From: PUPG01 sp041686485
GTDB lineage: Bacteria > Bacteroidota > Bacteroidia > Bacteroidales > UBA7960
Direction: 5' to 3'
DNA: 64,000 bases
NCBI GenBank assembly: GCA_041686485.1
Contig: JAWLDT010000006.1
Coordinates: 3,805 to 67,804 of the forward strand
This document shows, one piece after another, positions 43,464 through 52,790 of this stretch. The translations under genes were made by a program, and so were the position numbers. Every line of letters begins with the position of its first letter. The stretch's first letter is position 1. The notes beneath the pieces were generated by a model. It made no database searches, was not told the origin of the DNA, and saw nothing but the letters and a program-made list of their open reading frames with translations.

Positions 43464-44543
43464 TTATTTTGGCGCCATTTTGAGAAGGTAAATGCCCAGG
43501 ATGCCAAACAGGATGTTGGGAATCCACACGGCCATCATGGGGTGCAGATTGCCTTGTGTGCCGAATGTGGTGGCGATCTCCATAAACAGGATAAAGGCAA
43601 AACTCAGGGTAATGCCTGCCCCCAGATGAATCCCGATACCACCTTTTACTTTTTGACTGGACAATGCCAGGCCGATGATCGTGAGCACCAGGGTCGAAAA
43701 GGGGAACGCCAGCCGGCGATGTTTTTCGACTTCATAAAACCGAACGGCCTCGGAGCCCTTCAATCGCTCGTTGGCGATGACGGCATTTAGCTCCCTGAAG
43801 TTCATTGTTTCCATGTCCTTCAGGTTTTGGATAAAGTCTTCAGGACCGAAAGGCAATATGGTATCCATCTCTCTGCCGAAACTGAGTTTCTCCTCCAGGT
43901 TGACAATCTCACGTATATTATAGTTTTTGATGGTCCAGTTGCCCTCTTCCTCATTATATTGGGCCCGGTCGGCCATCATCTTATATTCAAGTTCACCTTC
44001 TTCAATTTTTTCAAGGGTAAACCGGTGTCCCTGATAGGTTTTTTCATTAAAGGATTCAAGGTAAATAAATATTCCCGGCCTTACCTGCATGTGAATATTT
44101 CGGCCCCGGAATGTGTCGGGCGGTTTCACGTAGGTATATTCAAATTCCAGCCGTTTTTCATTTGCCGGCGGTATGACCACGTTGGTCAGGTAAACGGAAA
44201 TTAATGACAGTAGAATGGCTGACAGGATGTAAGGGACCAGCAGTCTCCGGAAACTCACCCCGGCACTAAGGATGGCAATGATCTCTGTATTAAAGGCCAT
44301 CCGTGAAGTAAAAAAAACAACTGTAATAAAGGTGAACAGCGGGCTGAACAAATTGATGAAGTAGGGGATGAAGTTTACGTAGTACACCAGTATCACATCC
44401 CGGAAAGGTGCCTGATTTTCAATGAAGTTATCGATTTTCTCTGACAGGTCAAACACCACCACGATCAGGATGATCAGGGTAATGGCATATACGAATGTCC
44501 CCAGGAATTTGCGGATGATATATATATCCAGCTTTTTTAACAT
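43464..44543 (-). CDS. LptF/LptG (YjgP/YjgQ) family lipopolysaccharide export permease
   Basis: A 359-aa inner-membrane permease with three N-terminal membrane segments, a periplasmic beta-jellyroll domain (about 130-265) and three C-terminal segments. It opens MLKKLDIYIIRKFLGTFVYA, typical of the family, and would form the permease of the LPS ABC exporter with LptB. It lies 68 bp downstream of tgt on the same strand. LptF versus LptG cannot be told from this alone. Confidence 0.88.
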   Translation of the reverse strand: MLKKLDIYIIRKFLGTFVYAITLIILIVVVFDLSEKIDNFIENQAPFRDVILVYYVNFIPYFINLFSPLFTFITVVFFTSRMAFNTEIIAILSAGVSFRRLLVPYILSAILLSLISVYLTNVVIPPANEKRLEFEYTYVKPPDTFRGRNIHMQVRPGIFIYLESFNEKTYQGHRFTLEKIEEGELEYKMMADRAQYNEEEGNWTIKNYNIREIVNLEEKLSFGREMDTILPFGPEDFIQNLKDMETMNFRELNAVIANERLKGSEAVRFYEVEKHRRLAFPFSTLVLTIIGLALSSQKVKGGIGIHLGAGITLSFAFILFMEIATTFGTQGNLHPMMAVWIPNILFGILGIYLLKMAPK

Positions 44544-44611
44544 TCCGCCTGATACCCTCTTTAATTTCAGTATTTGGTACTACAAATTAACGGGTCAAAG
44601 ATACGCTTATT

Positions 44612-45742
44612 TTACAATCGTTGTGCCAGTCTGGCACACATGGTATGCTTCCAGGCGGCGAACTGACCCTTTTCGATCCGGTTTCTCGCTTCTTTTACCA
44701 GCCACATGTAAAAACGCAGGTTGTGTATAGTGGCGAGCATGGGTCCCAGCATTTCGCCTGACACAAACAAGTGACGCAGGTATGCTTTGCTATATCGCTG
44801 ATCCGCAAAAGTGTCGCCTTCCGGATCAATAGGGGAGAAGTCTGTTTCCCATTTTTTATTTCTGATGTTGATAATCCCTTCGCGGGTAAAAAGCATACCG
44901 TTGCGGGCATTGCGGGTCGGCATTACACAGTCGAACATGTCTACCCCCAGGGCGATGCATTCCAGGATGTTGACTGGTGTCCCCACCCCCATGAGGTAGC
45001 GTGCTTTATCTTCCGGCAGGATGTCGCATACCAGTTCCGTCATCTCATACATGACCTCAGCCGGTTCGCCAACGGAAAGGCCGCCAATGGCATTGCCTGC
45101 ACGATTGCAGTCGCTGACAAACCGGGCTGAAGCTTCCCGCAGGTCTTTATACGTACTGCCCTGAACAATGGGAAACAAGGACTGACTATAGCCATAATGC
45201 CCTTCCGTATTGTCAAAATGCGTACAGCATCGCTCCAGCCAGTCATGGGTCAGTTTCATTGATTTGGATGCGTATTGGTAATCACACGGGTAGGGTGTAC
45301 ATTCATCAAAGGCCATGATGATATCGGCACCGATGTCACGCTGGATGTCTATCACCTTTTCCGGGGTGAAGAAATGACGTGACCCGTCGATGTGCGACTG
45401 AAAAGTAACGCCTTCCTGTGTGATCTTTCTGCGTTCCGTGAGCGAGTATACCTGGTAGCCACCGCTGTCAGTCAGGACAGGCTGCTCCCACGACATAAAC
45501 CGGTGTATGCCTCCTGCCTTCCGCAGGATATCCATGCCCGGCCGCTGGTACAGGTGATAGGTATTGCCAAGGATGATATCAGGCTGCACCTGTTCCTCCA
45601 GGTCTTTATAATGAATGGCTTTCACCGTGGCGCCCGTGCCTACCGGCATAAAAATGGGCGTCTCAATCCGGCCATGATCCGTGGTGATAATCCCCGCACG
45701 CGCTTTACTGTTCTGATCCCTATTAGCAACCTTAAACTTCAT
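44612..45742 (-). CDS. tgt: tRNA-guanine transglycosylase lacking the zinc cysteines
   Basis: Exchanges guanine for a 7-deazaguanine base at the wobble position in queuosine-type tRNAs, 376 aa from ATG 45742. The catalytic Asp92 is in TDSGGYQVYS and Asp271 in DMFDCVMPTRNARNG. The usual zinc motif CxCxxC reads GDTFAD here: Gly309, Thr311 and Asp314 replace all three cysteines, while His340 (TIHNLRFY) remains. An upstream in-frame start (45814) would lie before the promoter box and adds 24 unlike residues. I believe this variant is frequent in the phylum. Confidence 0.92.
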   Translation of the reverse strand: MKFKVANRDQNSKARAGIITTDHGRIETPIFMPVGTGATVKAIHYKDLEEQVQPDIILGNTYHLYQRPGMDILRKAGGIHRFMSWEQPVLTDSGGYQVYSLTERRKITQEGVTFQSHIDGSRHFFTPEKVIDIQRDIGADIIMAFDECTPYPCDYQYASKSMKLTHDWLERCCTHFDNTEGHYGYSQSLFPIVQGSTYKDLREASARFVSDCNRAGNAIGGLSVGEPAEVMYEMTELVCDILPEDKARYLMGVGTPVNILECIALGVDMFDCVMPTRNARNGMLFTREGIINIRNKKWETDFSPIDPEGDTFADQRYSKAYLRHLFVSGEMLGPMLATIHNLRFYMWLVKEARNRIEKGQFAAWKHTMCARLAQRL

Positions 45743-45762
45743 TGGCTGGTGGTAATTTTGTT

Positions 45763-45770
45763 CAAAGATA
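45763..45770 (-). promoter_or_regulatory. -7 promoter box of tgt
   Basis: Minus-strand TATCTTTG fits TAnnTTTG, 20 bases upstream of the ATG at 45742, supporting that start. Confidence 0.6.
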
Positions 45771-45837
45771 GAAACTATTCCCGTCGTTTGTGCTAATTTT
45801 GTGCCGGCAGGCATGAAAGACCCGACGGTGTGGGTTT

Positions 45838-45939
45838 ATGGTGAAGTCAAGTGTCAGCCATGCACGTAGCCGGGAAAAGTATAAAAATCCCGGGGGGTTT
45901 GTCAGTACCTGGGACTTACGAAATGGTTATCTGCCGTGA
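45838..45939 (+). CDS. possible 33-codon small protein gene or remnant
   Basis: In the 323-bp gap between tgt and the glycosyltransferase an ATG at 45838 opens a 33-codon frame whose second half reads YKNPGGFVSTWDLRNGYLP, which looks like protein rather than noise. A plus-strand TAATTTTG box lies at 45794-45801, 37 bases upstream. A hairpin CCGGGA/TCCCGG (45870-45893) lies inside. It could equally be a fragment of a lost gene. I know no family for it. Confidence 0.25.
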   Translation: MVKSSVSHARSREKYKNPGGFVSTWDLRNGYLP

Positions 45940-46065
45940 TTGTTGACTGAAAAGGAGTTGTGTATTACATCCGGGGAACATGGAATCTGGTACCTGCTGA
46001 CAGTAAGGGTTGGCTCATCAGGTTCGTTGATATCCCTGGCATTGTTATTCTGAAATTATTGAAAC

Positions 46066-47232
46066 ATGGAATGGGTTACCGGTTTATATTGGTTTGATTT
46101 GGTGGATGCGCCATGGGAATGGTTGCTGACAGGTTTATTTTGTGCAGTGGTCATTGTTCAGTTGTTCTATTTTTGGTTTTTTTACTACCGGGTGGCTTTT
46201 TTTAAGAAAACAACGGAAGATGCTACAGATGCACCCCTTCCGGTATCTGTTATTATCTCAGCCCGTAATGAATACCCGGCTCTTCAAAAAAACCTTCCAT
46301 TGATCCTTAACCAGGACCATCCTGTATTTGAAGTTGTGGTGGTGAATGAAGGGTCAACGGATGATTCTGAAATGTTGCTTAAGGAGCTGCAAAAGCAGTA
46401 CGATAACCTGAAGGTCGTTGACCTGACATACAGTGTCAGTTTCCTGAAAGGGAAAAAACTTCCCATCTCTGTTGGCATTAAATCCGCCAGTCACGATTAT
46501 CTCATACTGACTGAAGCGGGTTGCCGCCCGGCCGGTGATCAATGGATACATAATATGACGCGGCATTTTCGCGGGGATAAAACCATTGTCCTCGGTTATA
46601 GCGCTTATGAACAACAGGCCGGTATGCTGAACAAAATTATCCGGCTTGATAACCTGTATGATGGTTTGCAATACCTCGGGTTCGCGTTGGCAGGCCGGCC
46701 ATATAAAGGGGATGGGCGGAATCTTTCTTATAGCAGGTCGCTTTTTTATGCGGTTAAAGGCTTTACCGCTCATTATAAGATACCAGCCGGCGATGATGAC
46801 CTGTTTGTTAACCATGCGGCAACCAACAAGAATACCGCCGTGGAGTTCTCGCCGGAAACACATACGATTGCATCACCGCCTTACACTTTTTCCGGATGGC
46901 TGAAGCAGAAGCGCCAACGGAGTATCACTTCCCGTTATTATAAAGTGAAGGACAAACGCAGGATGTCCCTTTTCCGGGTTTCCGGTCTGCTTTTTTATCC
47001 GCTTTTTATTGTTGCATTGGTATTGGCCGGGCTTTCAATACCAGGATATGTGGTAGCCGGAAGCTTTCTGCTGCGTATGATCAGCTTTTTCATTATTATA
47101 AATAGCGCCGCCAAAACGCTCAAAGAACCCAAAATTTCCTTATTTTCGTTGGCGGGGGATGTCATGCTGTCTGTTGTGGATAGTATGTTATTGGTGACAT
47201 CCTTGTTGACTAAAAATACGACATGGAAGTAA
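46066..47232 (+). CDS. membrane glycosyltransferase family 2 protein
   Basis: A 388-aa protein with one N-terminal membrane segment, a GT-A domain and about three C-terminal segments. The GT2 nucleotide-sugar site appears as PVSVIISARNE (about 63-73) and VVVNEGSTDDS; a later GDGRNLSYSRSLFYAVKGF and QKRQRS resemble the acceptor and QxxRW-type motifs. One point is odd: the DxD motif position reads TEAGCRP. It overlaps the sigma-factor gene by 10 bases, so the two are co-translated. Sugar donor unknown. Confidence 0.83.
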   Translation: MEWVTGLYWFDLVDAPWEWLLTGLFCAVVIVQLFYFWFFYYRVAFFKKTTEDATDAPLPVSVIISARNEYPALQKNLPLILNQDHPVFEVVVVNEGSTDDSEMLLKELQKQYDNLKVVDLTYSVSFLKGKKLPISVGIKSASHDYLILTEAGCRPAGDQWIHNMTRHFRGDKTIVLGYSAYEQQAGMLNKIIRLDNLYDGLQYLGFALAGRPYKGDGRNLSYSRSLFYAVKGFTAHYKIPAGDDDLFVNHAATNKNTAVEFSPETHTIASPPYTFSGWLKQKRQRSITSRYYKVKDKRRMSLFRVSGLLFYPLFIVALVLAGLSIPGYVVAGSFLLRMISFFIIINSAAKTLKEPKISLFSLAGDVMLSVVDSMLLVTSLLTKNTTWK

Positions 47233-47828
47233 AGGGTCAGTATACAGAAAAAGCCAAAAGAGACCTTGCCCTGGTGCGGGAAGCTGCCGGTAATGGCGAT
47301 GAAAAGGCCTTTTCCGAACTGATGAGCCTGTATAAGGATACGATTTTTTACATGTTGCTGAAGATGACAGGTAACCCCGATGATGCGGAAGATCTGACCA
47401 TTGAAACCTTCGGTAAGGCATTTACCAACATCAAACAGTATAACGAAAAATATGCGTTCAGCACGTGGCTGTTTAAAATTGCTTCCAACAATGGTATTGA
47501 TTTTATCCGGAAAAAGAAAAAAAATGTACTGAACCAGGAAGCCAATGAAGACCTGGAAACATCGGAAGATAAGTTTAACTTCGTCATTGATATGATCAAT
47601 CCCGAGGAACGTTTTATCCGCGGCCAGAAGTTAGAACTTGTGAGGCAGGTGGTTGAGACCCTCAAGCCCAGGTATCGTAAATTGATTGCCCTGCGCTATT
47701 TCGAAGAACATTCTTATGAAGAGATCGCGGAGGAGCTGGACCTGCCCATGGGCACGGTTAAAGCCCAGCTTTTCCGGGCCAGGGAGTTTCTCTATCAGGC
47801 CATGAAAAATATGCAGGAGCGCATGTGA
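47223..47828 (+). CDS. sigma-70 family (ECF-type) RNA polymerase sigma factor
   Basis: A 201-aa sigma factor. Region 2 runs from FSELMSLYKDTIFYMLLKMT through AEDLTIETFGKAF to STWLFKIASNNGIDFIRKKKK; region 4 has YRKLIALRYFEEHSYEEIAEELDLPMGTVKAQLFRAR with its helix-turn-helix. No anti-sigma gene is adjacent. The ATG lies inside the end of the glycosyltransferase gene (10-base overlap), an unusual partner. Targets are unknown. Confidence 0.92.
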   Translation: MEVKGQYTEKAKRDLALVREAAGNGDEKAFSELMSLYKDTIFYMLLKMTGNPDDAEDLTIETFGKAFTNIKQYNEKYAFSTWLFKIASNNGIDFIRKKKKNVLNQEANEDLETSEDKFNFVIDMINPEERFIRGQKLELVRQVVETLKPRYRKLIALRYFEEHSYEEIAEELDLPMGTVKAQLFRAREFLYQAMKNMQERM

Positions 47829-47913
47829 ATGGTGTCAGCATGATGGTGCCTGGTCGTTCACAAGACGTTTCCATTATGACATATTAAACGTTGGTTATCA
47901 AAAATTGAGCTAT

Positions 47914-49926
47914 ATGTCCTTATCTGATTTTCAAAAAGAAATATTACAGGGTATCCCGGATGAGCTACCTTCTCCAAAACCTTATGATGCCGGGGTAAAT
48001 CATGCACCGAAGCGGAAGGATATCCTTTCGGAGAGAGAAAAACGTTTGGCCGTTAAGAATGCGCTGCGTTACTTTCCTGCGAAGTTTCATCCGACACTGG
48101 CACCTGAATTTGCGGAGGAGCTGGAAACATACGGACGTATCTACATGTACCGTTTTCGTCCGGATTATAAGATCCATGCCCGTTCGATTGATGAGTTCCC
48201 GCATCAGTCAAGGCAGGCGGCTGCCATCATGTTGATGTTAAGCAACAACCTTGATCATGCTGTCGCCCAGCATCCGCACGAACTCATCACCTATGGTGGT
48301 AACGGAGCTGTTTTCCAGAATTGGGCACAGTACTTGCTTACCATGCAGTACCTGGCAGAGATGACGGATGAACAGACACTTGTGCTGAACAGCGGTCATC
48401 CGTTGGGCTTGTTTCCTTCTCATGCAGAGGCTCCCAGGGTCGTTGTCACCAACGGGATGATGATTCCCAACTATTCGACCCAGGATGACTGGGAGCGTTA
48501 CAATGCCCTGGGCGTTACCCAGTATGGCCAGATGACGGCAGGCTCATTCATGTATATTGGTCCGCAGGGGATCGTACACGGGACTACGATTACTGTGCTC
48601 AATGCCGGCCGCTTACTGAAAGATGGCGGTGAAGGACTTGCCGGCAAGCTTTTTGTCTCCAGCGGACTCGGTGGCATGTCAGGCGCTCAGCCTAAAGCGG
48701 CTGTCATAGCCGGTGCCATTGGTTTGGTTGCCGAAATTAACCCCAAGGCTACCGCTACCCGCCATGAACAAGGCTGGGTGGATGAGGTATATGACGACCT
48801 GGACATTATAATTGACCGGATAAGGAAGGCAAAATCGGAAAAAGAGGCTGTCTCCCTGGCTTACCAGGGCAATATCGTTGACTTGTGGGAAGCATTGCTG
48901 GACAATGATATCGATGTGGAACTTGGCTCTGACCAAACCTCTCTGCACAATCCCTGGGCCGGTGGCTACTACCCTGCTGGTATCACCTTCGATCAAGCCA
49001 ATGAGATGATGGCCAAAGAGCCGGAAAAATTCCGGGATCATGTTAAAGCGTCCCTTGTCCGGCATGTTGATGTCATTAACAAATTGTCAGAAAAGGGCAT
49101 GTATTTCTGGGACTATGGCAATGCTTTCTTATTGGAAGCCGGACGCGCAGGCGCCGATATTTTTACCAGCGACAACGATTATAAATACCCCTCTTATGTG
49201 CAGGATATCATGGGGCCGCTCTGTTTTGACTATGGCTTCGGGCCGTTCAGATGGGTGTGTGCTTCCTCTGATCCGGAAGACCTCCGCCTGACAGACCAGA
49301 TCGCCGCGGCGGTTATCCGGGAGATGACAGGAACGGCACCGCCGGAGATCAAACAGCAGTTGCTGGATAACCTGCGCTGGATAGAGCAGGCCGAGGAAAA
49401 TCAGCTGGTCGTTGGCTCCCAGGCCCGCATATTGTATGCTGACAGTGAGGGCCGTATTCGCATTGCAAAGGAGTTTAATAAAGCCATCAGGGAACATAAG
49501 CTGAAAGGACCCATTATTCTTGGTCGTGATCATCATGATGTGAGTGGTACGGATAGCCCTTTCCGGGAGACATCCAACATTTATGACGGATCTCGCTTCA
49601 CGGCCGACATGGCGATACAGAATGTTATCGGGGATAGCTTCCGCGGCGCTACCTGGGTATCCATTCATAACGGTGGTGGCGTTGGCTGGGGTGAAGTGAT
49701 CAATGGCGGTTTCGGCATGGTGCTTGACGGCACAACAGAAGCCGATCGAAGGCTCGAAAACATGCTCTTCTGGGATGTGAATAACGGCATTGCCCGCAGA
49801 AGCTGGGCCAGAAACAAAGAGGCCAATTATGCCATCCAACGTGCAATGGATGCTGAACCCCGGTTAAAGGTGACTATCCCGGCCAGCGCTGATGACGCAC
49901 TTCTGGAAAACTTATTCAGGGAATAG
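47914..49926 (+). CDS. hutU: urocanate hydratase (urocanase)
   Basis: Converts urocanate to imidazolone propionate in histidine breakdown, using tightly bound NAD+. It has 670 aa from ATG 47914, the long form of about 660-670 residues. Segments TYGGNGAVFQNWAQY, LFVSSGLGGMSGAQPKAA (NAD site) and SGTDSPFRETSNIYDGS, GATWVSIHNGGGVGWGE are clear. No hutH, hutI or hutG is adjacent, so the pathway is scattered. Upstream I see no clear promoter box. Confidence 0.95.
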   Translation: MSLSDFQKEILQGIPDELPSPKPYDAGVNHAPKRKDILSEREKRLAVKNALRYFPAKFHPTLAPEFAEELETYGRIYMYRFRPDYKIHARSIDEFPHQSRQAAAIMLMLSNNLDHAVAQHPHELITYGGNGAVFQNWAQYLLTMQYLAEMTDEQTLVLNSGHPLGLFPSHAEAPRVVVTNGMMIPNYSTQDDWERYNALGVTQYGQMTAGSFMYIGPQGIVHGTTITVLNAGRLLKDGGEGLAGKLFVSSGLGGMSGAQPKAAVIAGAIGLVAEINPKATATRHEQGWVDEVYDDLDIIIDRIRKAKSEKEAVSLAYQGNIVDLWEALLDNDIDVELGSDQTSLHNPWAGGYYPAGITFDQANEMMAKEPEKFRDHVKASLVRHVDVINKLSEKGMYFWDYGNAFLLEAGRAGADIFTSDNDYKYPSYVQDIMGPLCFDYGFGPFRWVCASSDPEDLRLTDQIAAAVIREMTGTAPPEIKQQLLDNLRWIEQAEENQLVVGSQARILYADSEGRIRIAKEFNKAIREHKLKGPIILGRDHHDVSGTDSPFRETSNIYDGSRFTADMAIQNVIGDSFRGATWVSIHNGGGVGWGEVINGGFGMVLDGTTEADRRLENMLFWDVNNGIARRSWARNKEANYAIQRAMDAEPRLKVTIPASADDALLENLFRE

Positions 49927-49992
49927 GAGAGAGATTGTGACTACCTGGTTTGTGAAACACTGAAGGGCTTTTTTGTTTTGAGGCATAGCCTT

Positions 49993-50415
49993 CTACTGTT
50001 CTACCGGTATTTCCAGAACCTCCTCTTTGTCTTCGGGAACCCTGTCAGGGTCTGGCATCTGTCCGGCCTCACTCTCCATGATGCTTAGCCGGTTAATGAC
50101 CTGCTCATGAATTTCATCCATCTCAGGCCCATCCAGCAAATAACAGTCTAAAGCTTCTTCAAATGTTTCAGCTGAAACATCATGGTTGTCAAACACACCC
50201 GCATAATAATATTCCGTCGAATCCCGGATGCCAATATCCGAATACCGGTGCTCGCTTATGTACTGCTCAAGCAGATATACATCAAACAGGATGTCTGCCA
50301 TTTCTTCTTTGGATAAGATTTTCTCACAGTCATCCCGTCCCGGTGAACGGAAAAATGTACACCCGGCTATTAAAAAGGCCATCCCTAAAATGAGTATTCG
50401 TTTTATGCGGCTCAT
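49993..50415 (-). CDS. DUF4296 lipoprotein
   Basis: About 140 aa starting MSRIKRILILGMAFLIAGC, a lipoprotein signal ending at AGC. The motif EEMADILFDVYLLEQYI marks DUF4296. Another ATG three codons upstream (50424) is possible. It lies about 65 bp downstream of pyrC, in the order mannose-phosphate synthase, pyrC, DUF4296 that I know from other Bacteroidota. Function unknown. Confidence 0.85.
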   Translation of the reverse strand: MSRIKRILILGMAFLIAGCTFFRSPGRDDCEKILSKEEMADILFDVYLLEQYISEHRYSDIGIRDSTEYYYAGVFDNHDVSAETFEEALDCYLLDGPEMDEIHEQVINRLSIMESEAGQMPDPDRVPEDKEEVLEIPVEQ

Positions 50416-50481
50416 AGCAGTCATACTCCTATGGGTAAAATATATGCAACACCTTGAAAACTGGCAACAATCCACGGCAGG

Positions 50482-51837
50482 TTATCTTGAAAAAGAAATG
50501 GCTTCACCACGGACGTTTTCATAAAAGCTTCCTTTCTCATAAACGAGGTTACCATTGATGAAAGTATGTGTAACGCTTGCATCCAGGCTCGTATTTTCCA
50601 GGGGTGACCATCCGCATTTATAAAGGATGTTCTCTTTGTTTACGATTGTGTTTTGTGTGGTATCGATAACGACCAGGTCGGCAGCATATCCTTCTCTGAT
50701 AAATCCACGATTGTTGATGTTAAAACAGATGGCGGGTTGGTGGCACATGAGACTTACGAGTTGTTCGAGGGTTATGTGCTGTTTATTGGCCAGGGTGATC
50801 ATGGCGGGAAGTGCATGTTGAACCATAGGTCCTCCCGACGGACATTCTGTATAGGGTTTATTTTTTTCTTCAGATGTGTGCGGTGCGTGATCGGTGGCCA
50901 GCACATCGATCCGGCCATCTTTGACAGCGCTGATCAATGCTTGTTGGTCTGTTTTGTATTTGACCGCAGGGTTCCATTTAATGTATGACCCCTTGCGTGC
51001 ATAGTCGTCTATGGAAAACCAAAGGTGGTGAACACAGGCTTCGGCAGTGATCCTTTTCTCGGCGAGCGGTGTTTCGTTGTCGAGCATACGCATTTCGTCG
51101 AGCGTGCTCAGGTGTAACAGGTGCAATCGCGTGTCGTATTTTTCCGCCAGGCTGATGGCCTGTCGTGTTGAACGTTCGCAAGCTTCGTGGCTTCGAATGA
51201 CCGGATGCATGTGAATGGGAATCGCTTCTCCCCATGCGGCCTTTGCTGCGGTGATGTTGGACCGGATAATCTGTTCGTCTTCAGCATGTACCGCTACGGG
51301 CAAACGGGTCTCCCTGAATATTGCCGCGAGGGTGTCGGGATTATCTACAAGCATATTGCCCGTGGATGATCCCATGAAGACCTTTATGCCGCAACAATGC
51401 CCGGGGTCAGTTGCCAGTAATTCATCATGGTTGTCATTGGTGGCGCCCATGTAAAAGGAGTAGTTGGCCAGACTGTGGTCCTGGGCCAGCCTGAATTTCT
51501 CTTCCAGTAATGCCTGGGTGACAGTTGCCGGCTTCGTGTTGGGCATCTCCATAAAGGTGGTGATGCCTCCCGCAACTGCCGCACGCGACTCTGAACGGAT
51601 GTCGGCCTTATGTGTTAGCCCGGGCTCCCTGAAATGTACCTGATCATCAATCACGCCCGGAATGACAGTCATGCCGTTAAGGTCAATCACCTGCGCACGG
51701 TCCTCCGGGTAGGCCTCTTGTTGTTCTTCTTCAAAAATTTTTTCTATGATCCCATTTTGTAACAGCAAAGCACCATGAAAGCTTCTTCCTTCATTGACAA
51801 TGGTGACATTCTTTAACAAATAGGGCTTGTCGGGCAT
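50482..51837 (-). CDS. pyrC: dihydroorotase, variant metal motif
   Basis: Third step of pyrimidine synthesis, about 451 aa from ATG 51837 (an in-frame ATG at 51867 overlaps less likely sequence). The first metal motif reads DDQVHFREPGLTHKAD: Gln66 stands where the HxH motif has its first His. The other metal residues are present: Lys in GIKVFMGSSTGNML, VHAEDEQ, LHLLHLST and ATDHAPHT. It could be a catalytically active variant or a non-catalytic relative; the rest of the site argues for active. It follows the mannosyltransferase on the same strand. Confidence 0.88.
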   Translation of the reverse strand: MPDKPYLLKNVTIVNEGRSFHGALLLQNGIIEKIFEEEQQEAYPEDRAQVIDLNGMTVIPGVIDDQVHFREPGLTHKADIRSESRAAVAGGITTFMEMPNTKPATVTQALLEEKFRLAQDHSLANYSFYMGATNDNHDELLATDPGHCCGIKVFMGSSTGNMLVDNPDTLAAIFRETRLPVAVHAEDEQIIRSNITAAKAAWGEAIPIHMHPVIRSHEACERSTRQAISLAEKYDTRLHLLHLSTLDEMRMLDNETPLAEKRITAEACVHHLWFSIDDYARKGSYIKWNPAVKYKTDQQALISAVKDGRIDVLATDHAPHTSEEKNKPYTECPSGGPMVQHALPAMITLANKQHITLEQLVSLMCHQPAICFNINNRGFIREGYAADLVVIDTTQNTIVNKENILYKCGWSPLENTSLDASVTHTFINGNLVYEKGSFYENVRGEAISFSR

Positions 51838-51874
51838 AGATGAGCAATTTTGCCGGTTGTTGTTCAATCGGTGT

Positions 51875-52621
51875 TCAGTAACCGGGATGCTTGTAACGTT
51901 TTTTGTTTATCAGGCTTTTCCACTTCAAAAGAAGTACACCAAGCACCGCTTCCTTAAAAATGCCGGAACTCATTTTTGAAACGCCTTCTGTTCTGTCGGT
52001 AAATACAATCGAGACCTCCTTCAGCTTAAAGCCAAGCTTCCAGGCAGCAAATTTCATCTCGATCTGAAAGGCGTATCCGGTAAACTTGATTTCGTCGAGG
52101 TTGATCGTCTCAAGCACGTTACGCCGGTAACATTTAAAACCTGCCGTGGTGTCGTGAATTGGCAATCCGGTGATTACGCGAACATAGATGGAAGCACAGT
52201 ACGACATCAATACCCGGCCGATGGGCCAGTTCACAACGTTTACACCGTCAATATATCTTGAACCGACTGCTACATCATAGCCTTTGTTGGCACAGGCGTC
52301 ATATAAGTGCAGAAGGTCATCCGGGTTGTGTGAGAGGTCGGCGTCCATCTCAAAAATATACTGATAGTGACGCTGCAAGGCCCATTTAAACCCGAAGATG
52401 TAGGCCGTTCCAAGGCCTAACTTACCTTCCCTGGTCTCCAGAAAAAGCTGGTTGGGAAATTGTGACTGCAGGTCACGGATAATAGCTGCCGTGCCATCGG
52501 GCGAATTGTCATCCACTACCAGTATATGAAAGGAATGTGGCAGGGAAAAAATCCGGCGAACAACATTCTCAATATTTTCCCGCTCATTATAAGTGGGAAT
52601 AATGACCAGACTATCACTCAC
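51875..52621 (-). CDS. polyprenol-phosphate mannose synthase (dolichyl-phosphate mannosyltransferase type)
   Basis: A 248-aa cytosolic GT2 enzyme that makes polyprenyl-phosphate-mannose or a related sugar donor. It opens MSDSLVIIPTYNERENIENVVRRIF and has VVDDNSPDGTA, EMDADLSHNPDDL (DxD) and VGSRYIDG, all DPM-synthase signatures. There is no C-terminal membrane segment. It is the first gene of a three-gene minus-strand run with pyrC and DUF4296. Confidence 0.9.
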   Translation of the reverse strand: MSDSLVIIPTYNERENIENVVRRIFSLPHSFHILVVDDNSPDGTAAIIRDLQSQFPNQLFLETREGKLGLGTAYIFGFKWALQRHYQYIFEMDADLSHNPDDLLHLYDACANKGYDVAVGSRYIDGVNVVNWPIGRVLMSYCASIYVRVITGLPIHDTTAGFKCYRRNVLETINLDEIKFTGYAFQIEMKFAAWKLGFKLKEVSIVFTDRTEGVSKMSSGIFKEAVLGVLLLKWKSLINKKRYKHPGY

Positions 52622-52777
52622 TAGTTTGTTCAGATTTTAGGTTTTGTTATTGATGACGGGATAAATACGGTTTATCACGGTGTCACCAATTCTTCAAAAA
52701 TACAAGTTTTGTTGATAAAAACGAAAAAAACACCTTGTTTTGTGTGTTATATTTATTTAAAGAAGGCTTTTTCCGTC

Positions 52778-52785
52778 TAATTTTG
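52778..52785 (+). promoter_or_regulatory. -7 promoter box 5 bases before the cysteine desulfurase
   Basis: TAATTTTG, then CATGT, then ATG at 52791. Candidate leaderless start. Confidence 0.6.
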
Positions 52786-52790
52786 CATGT

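Noticed and set aside
46066..49926. A histidine-use operon around urocanase
   Set aside because: No other hut gene is nearby; the upstream genes are a glycosyltransferase and a sigma factor.
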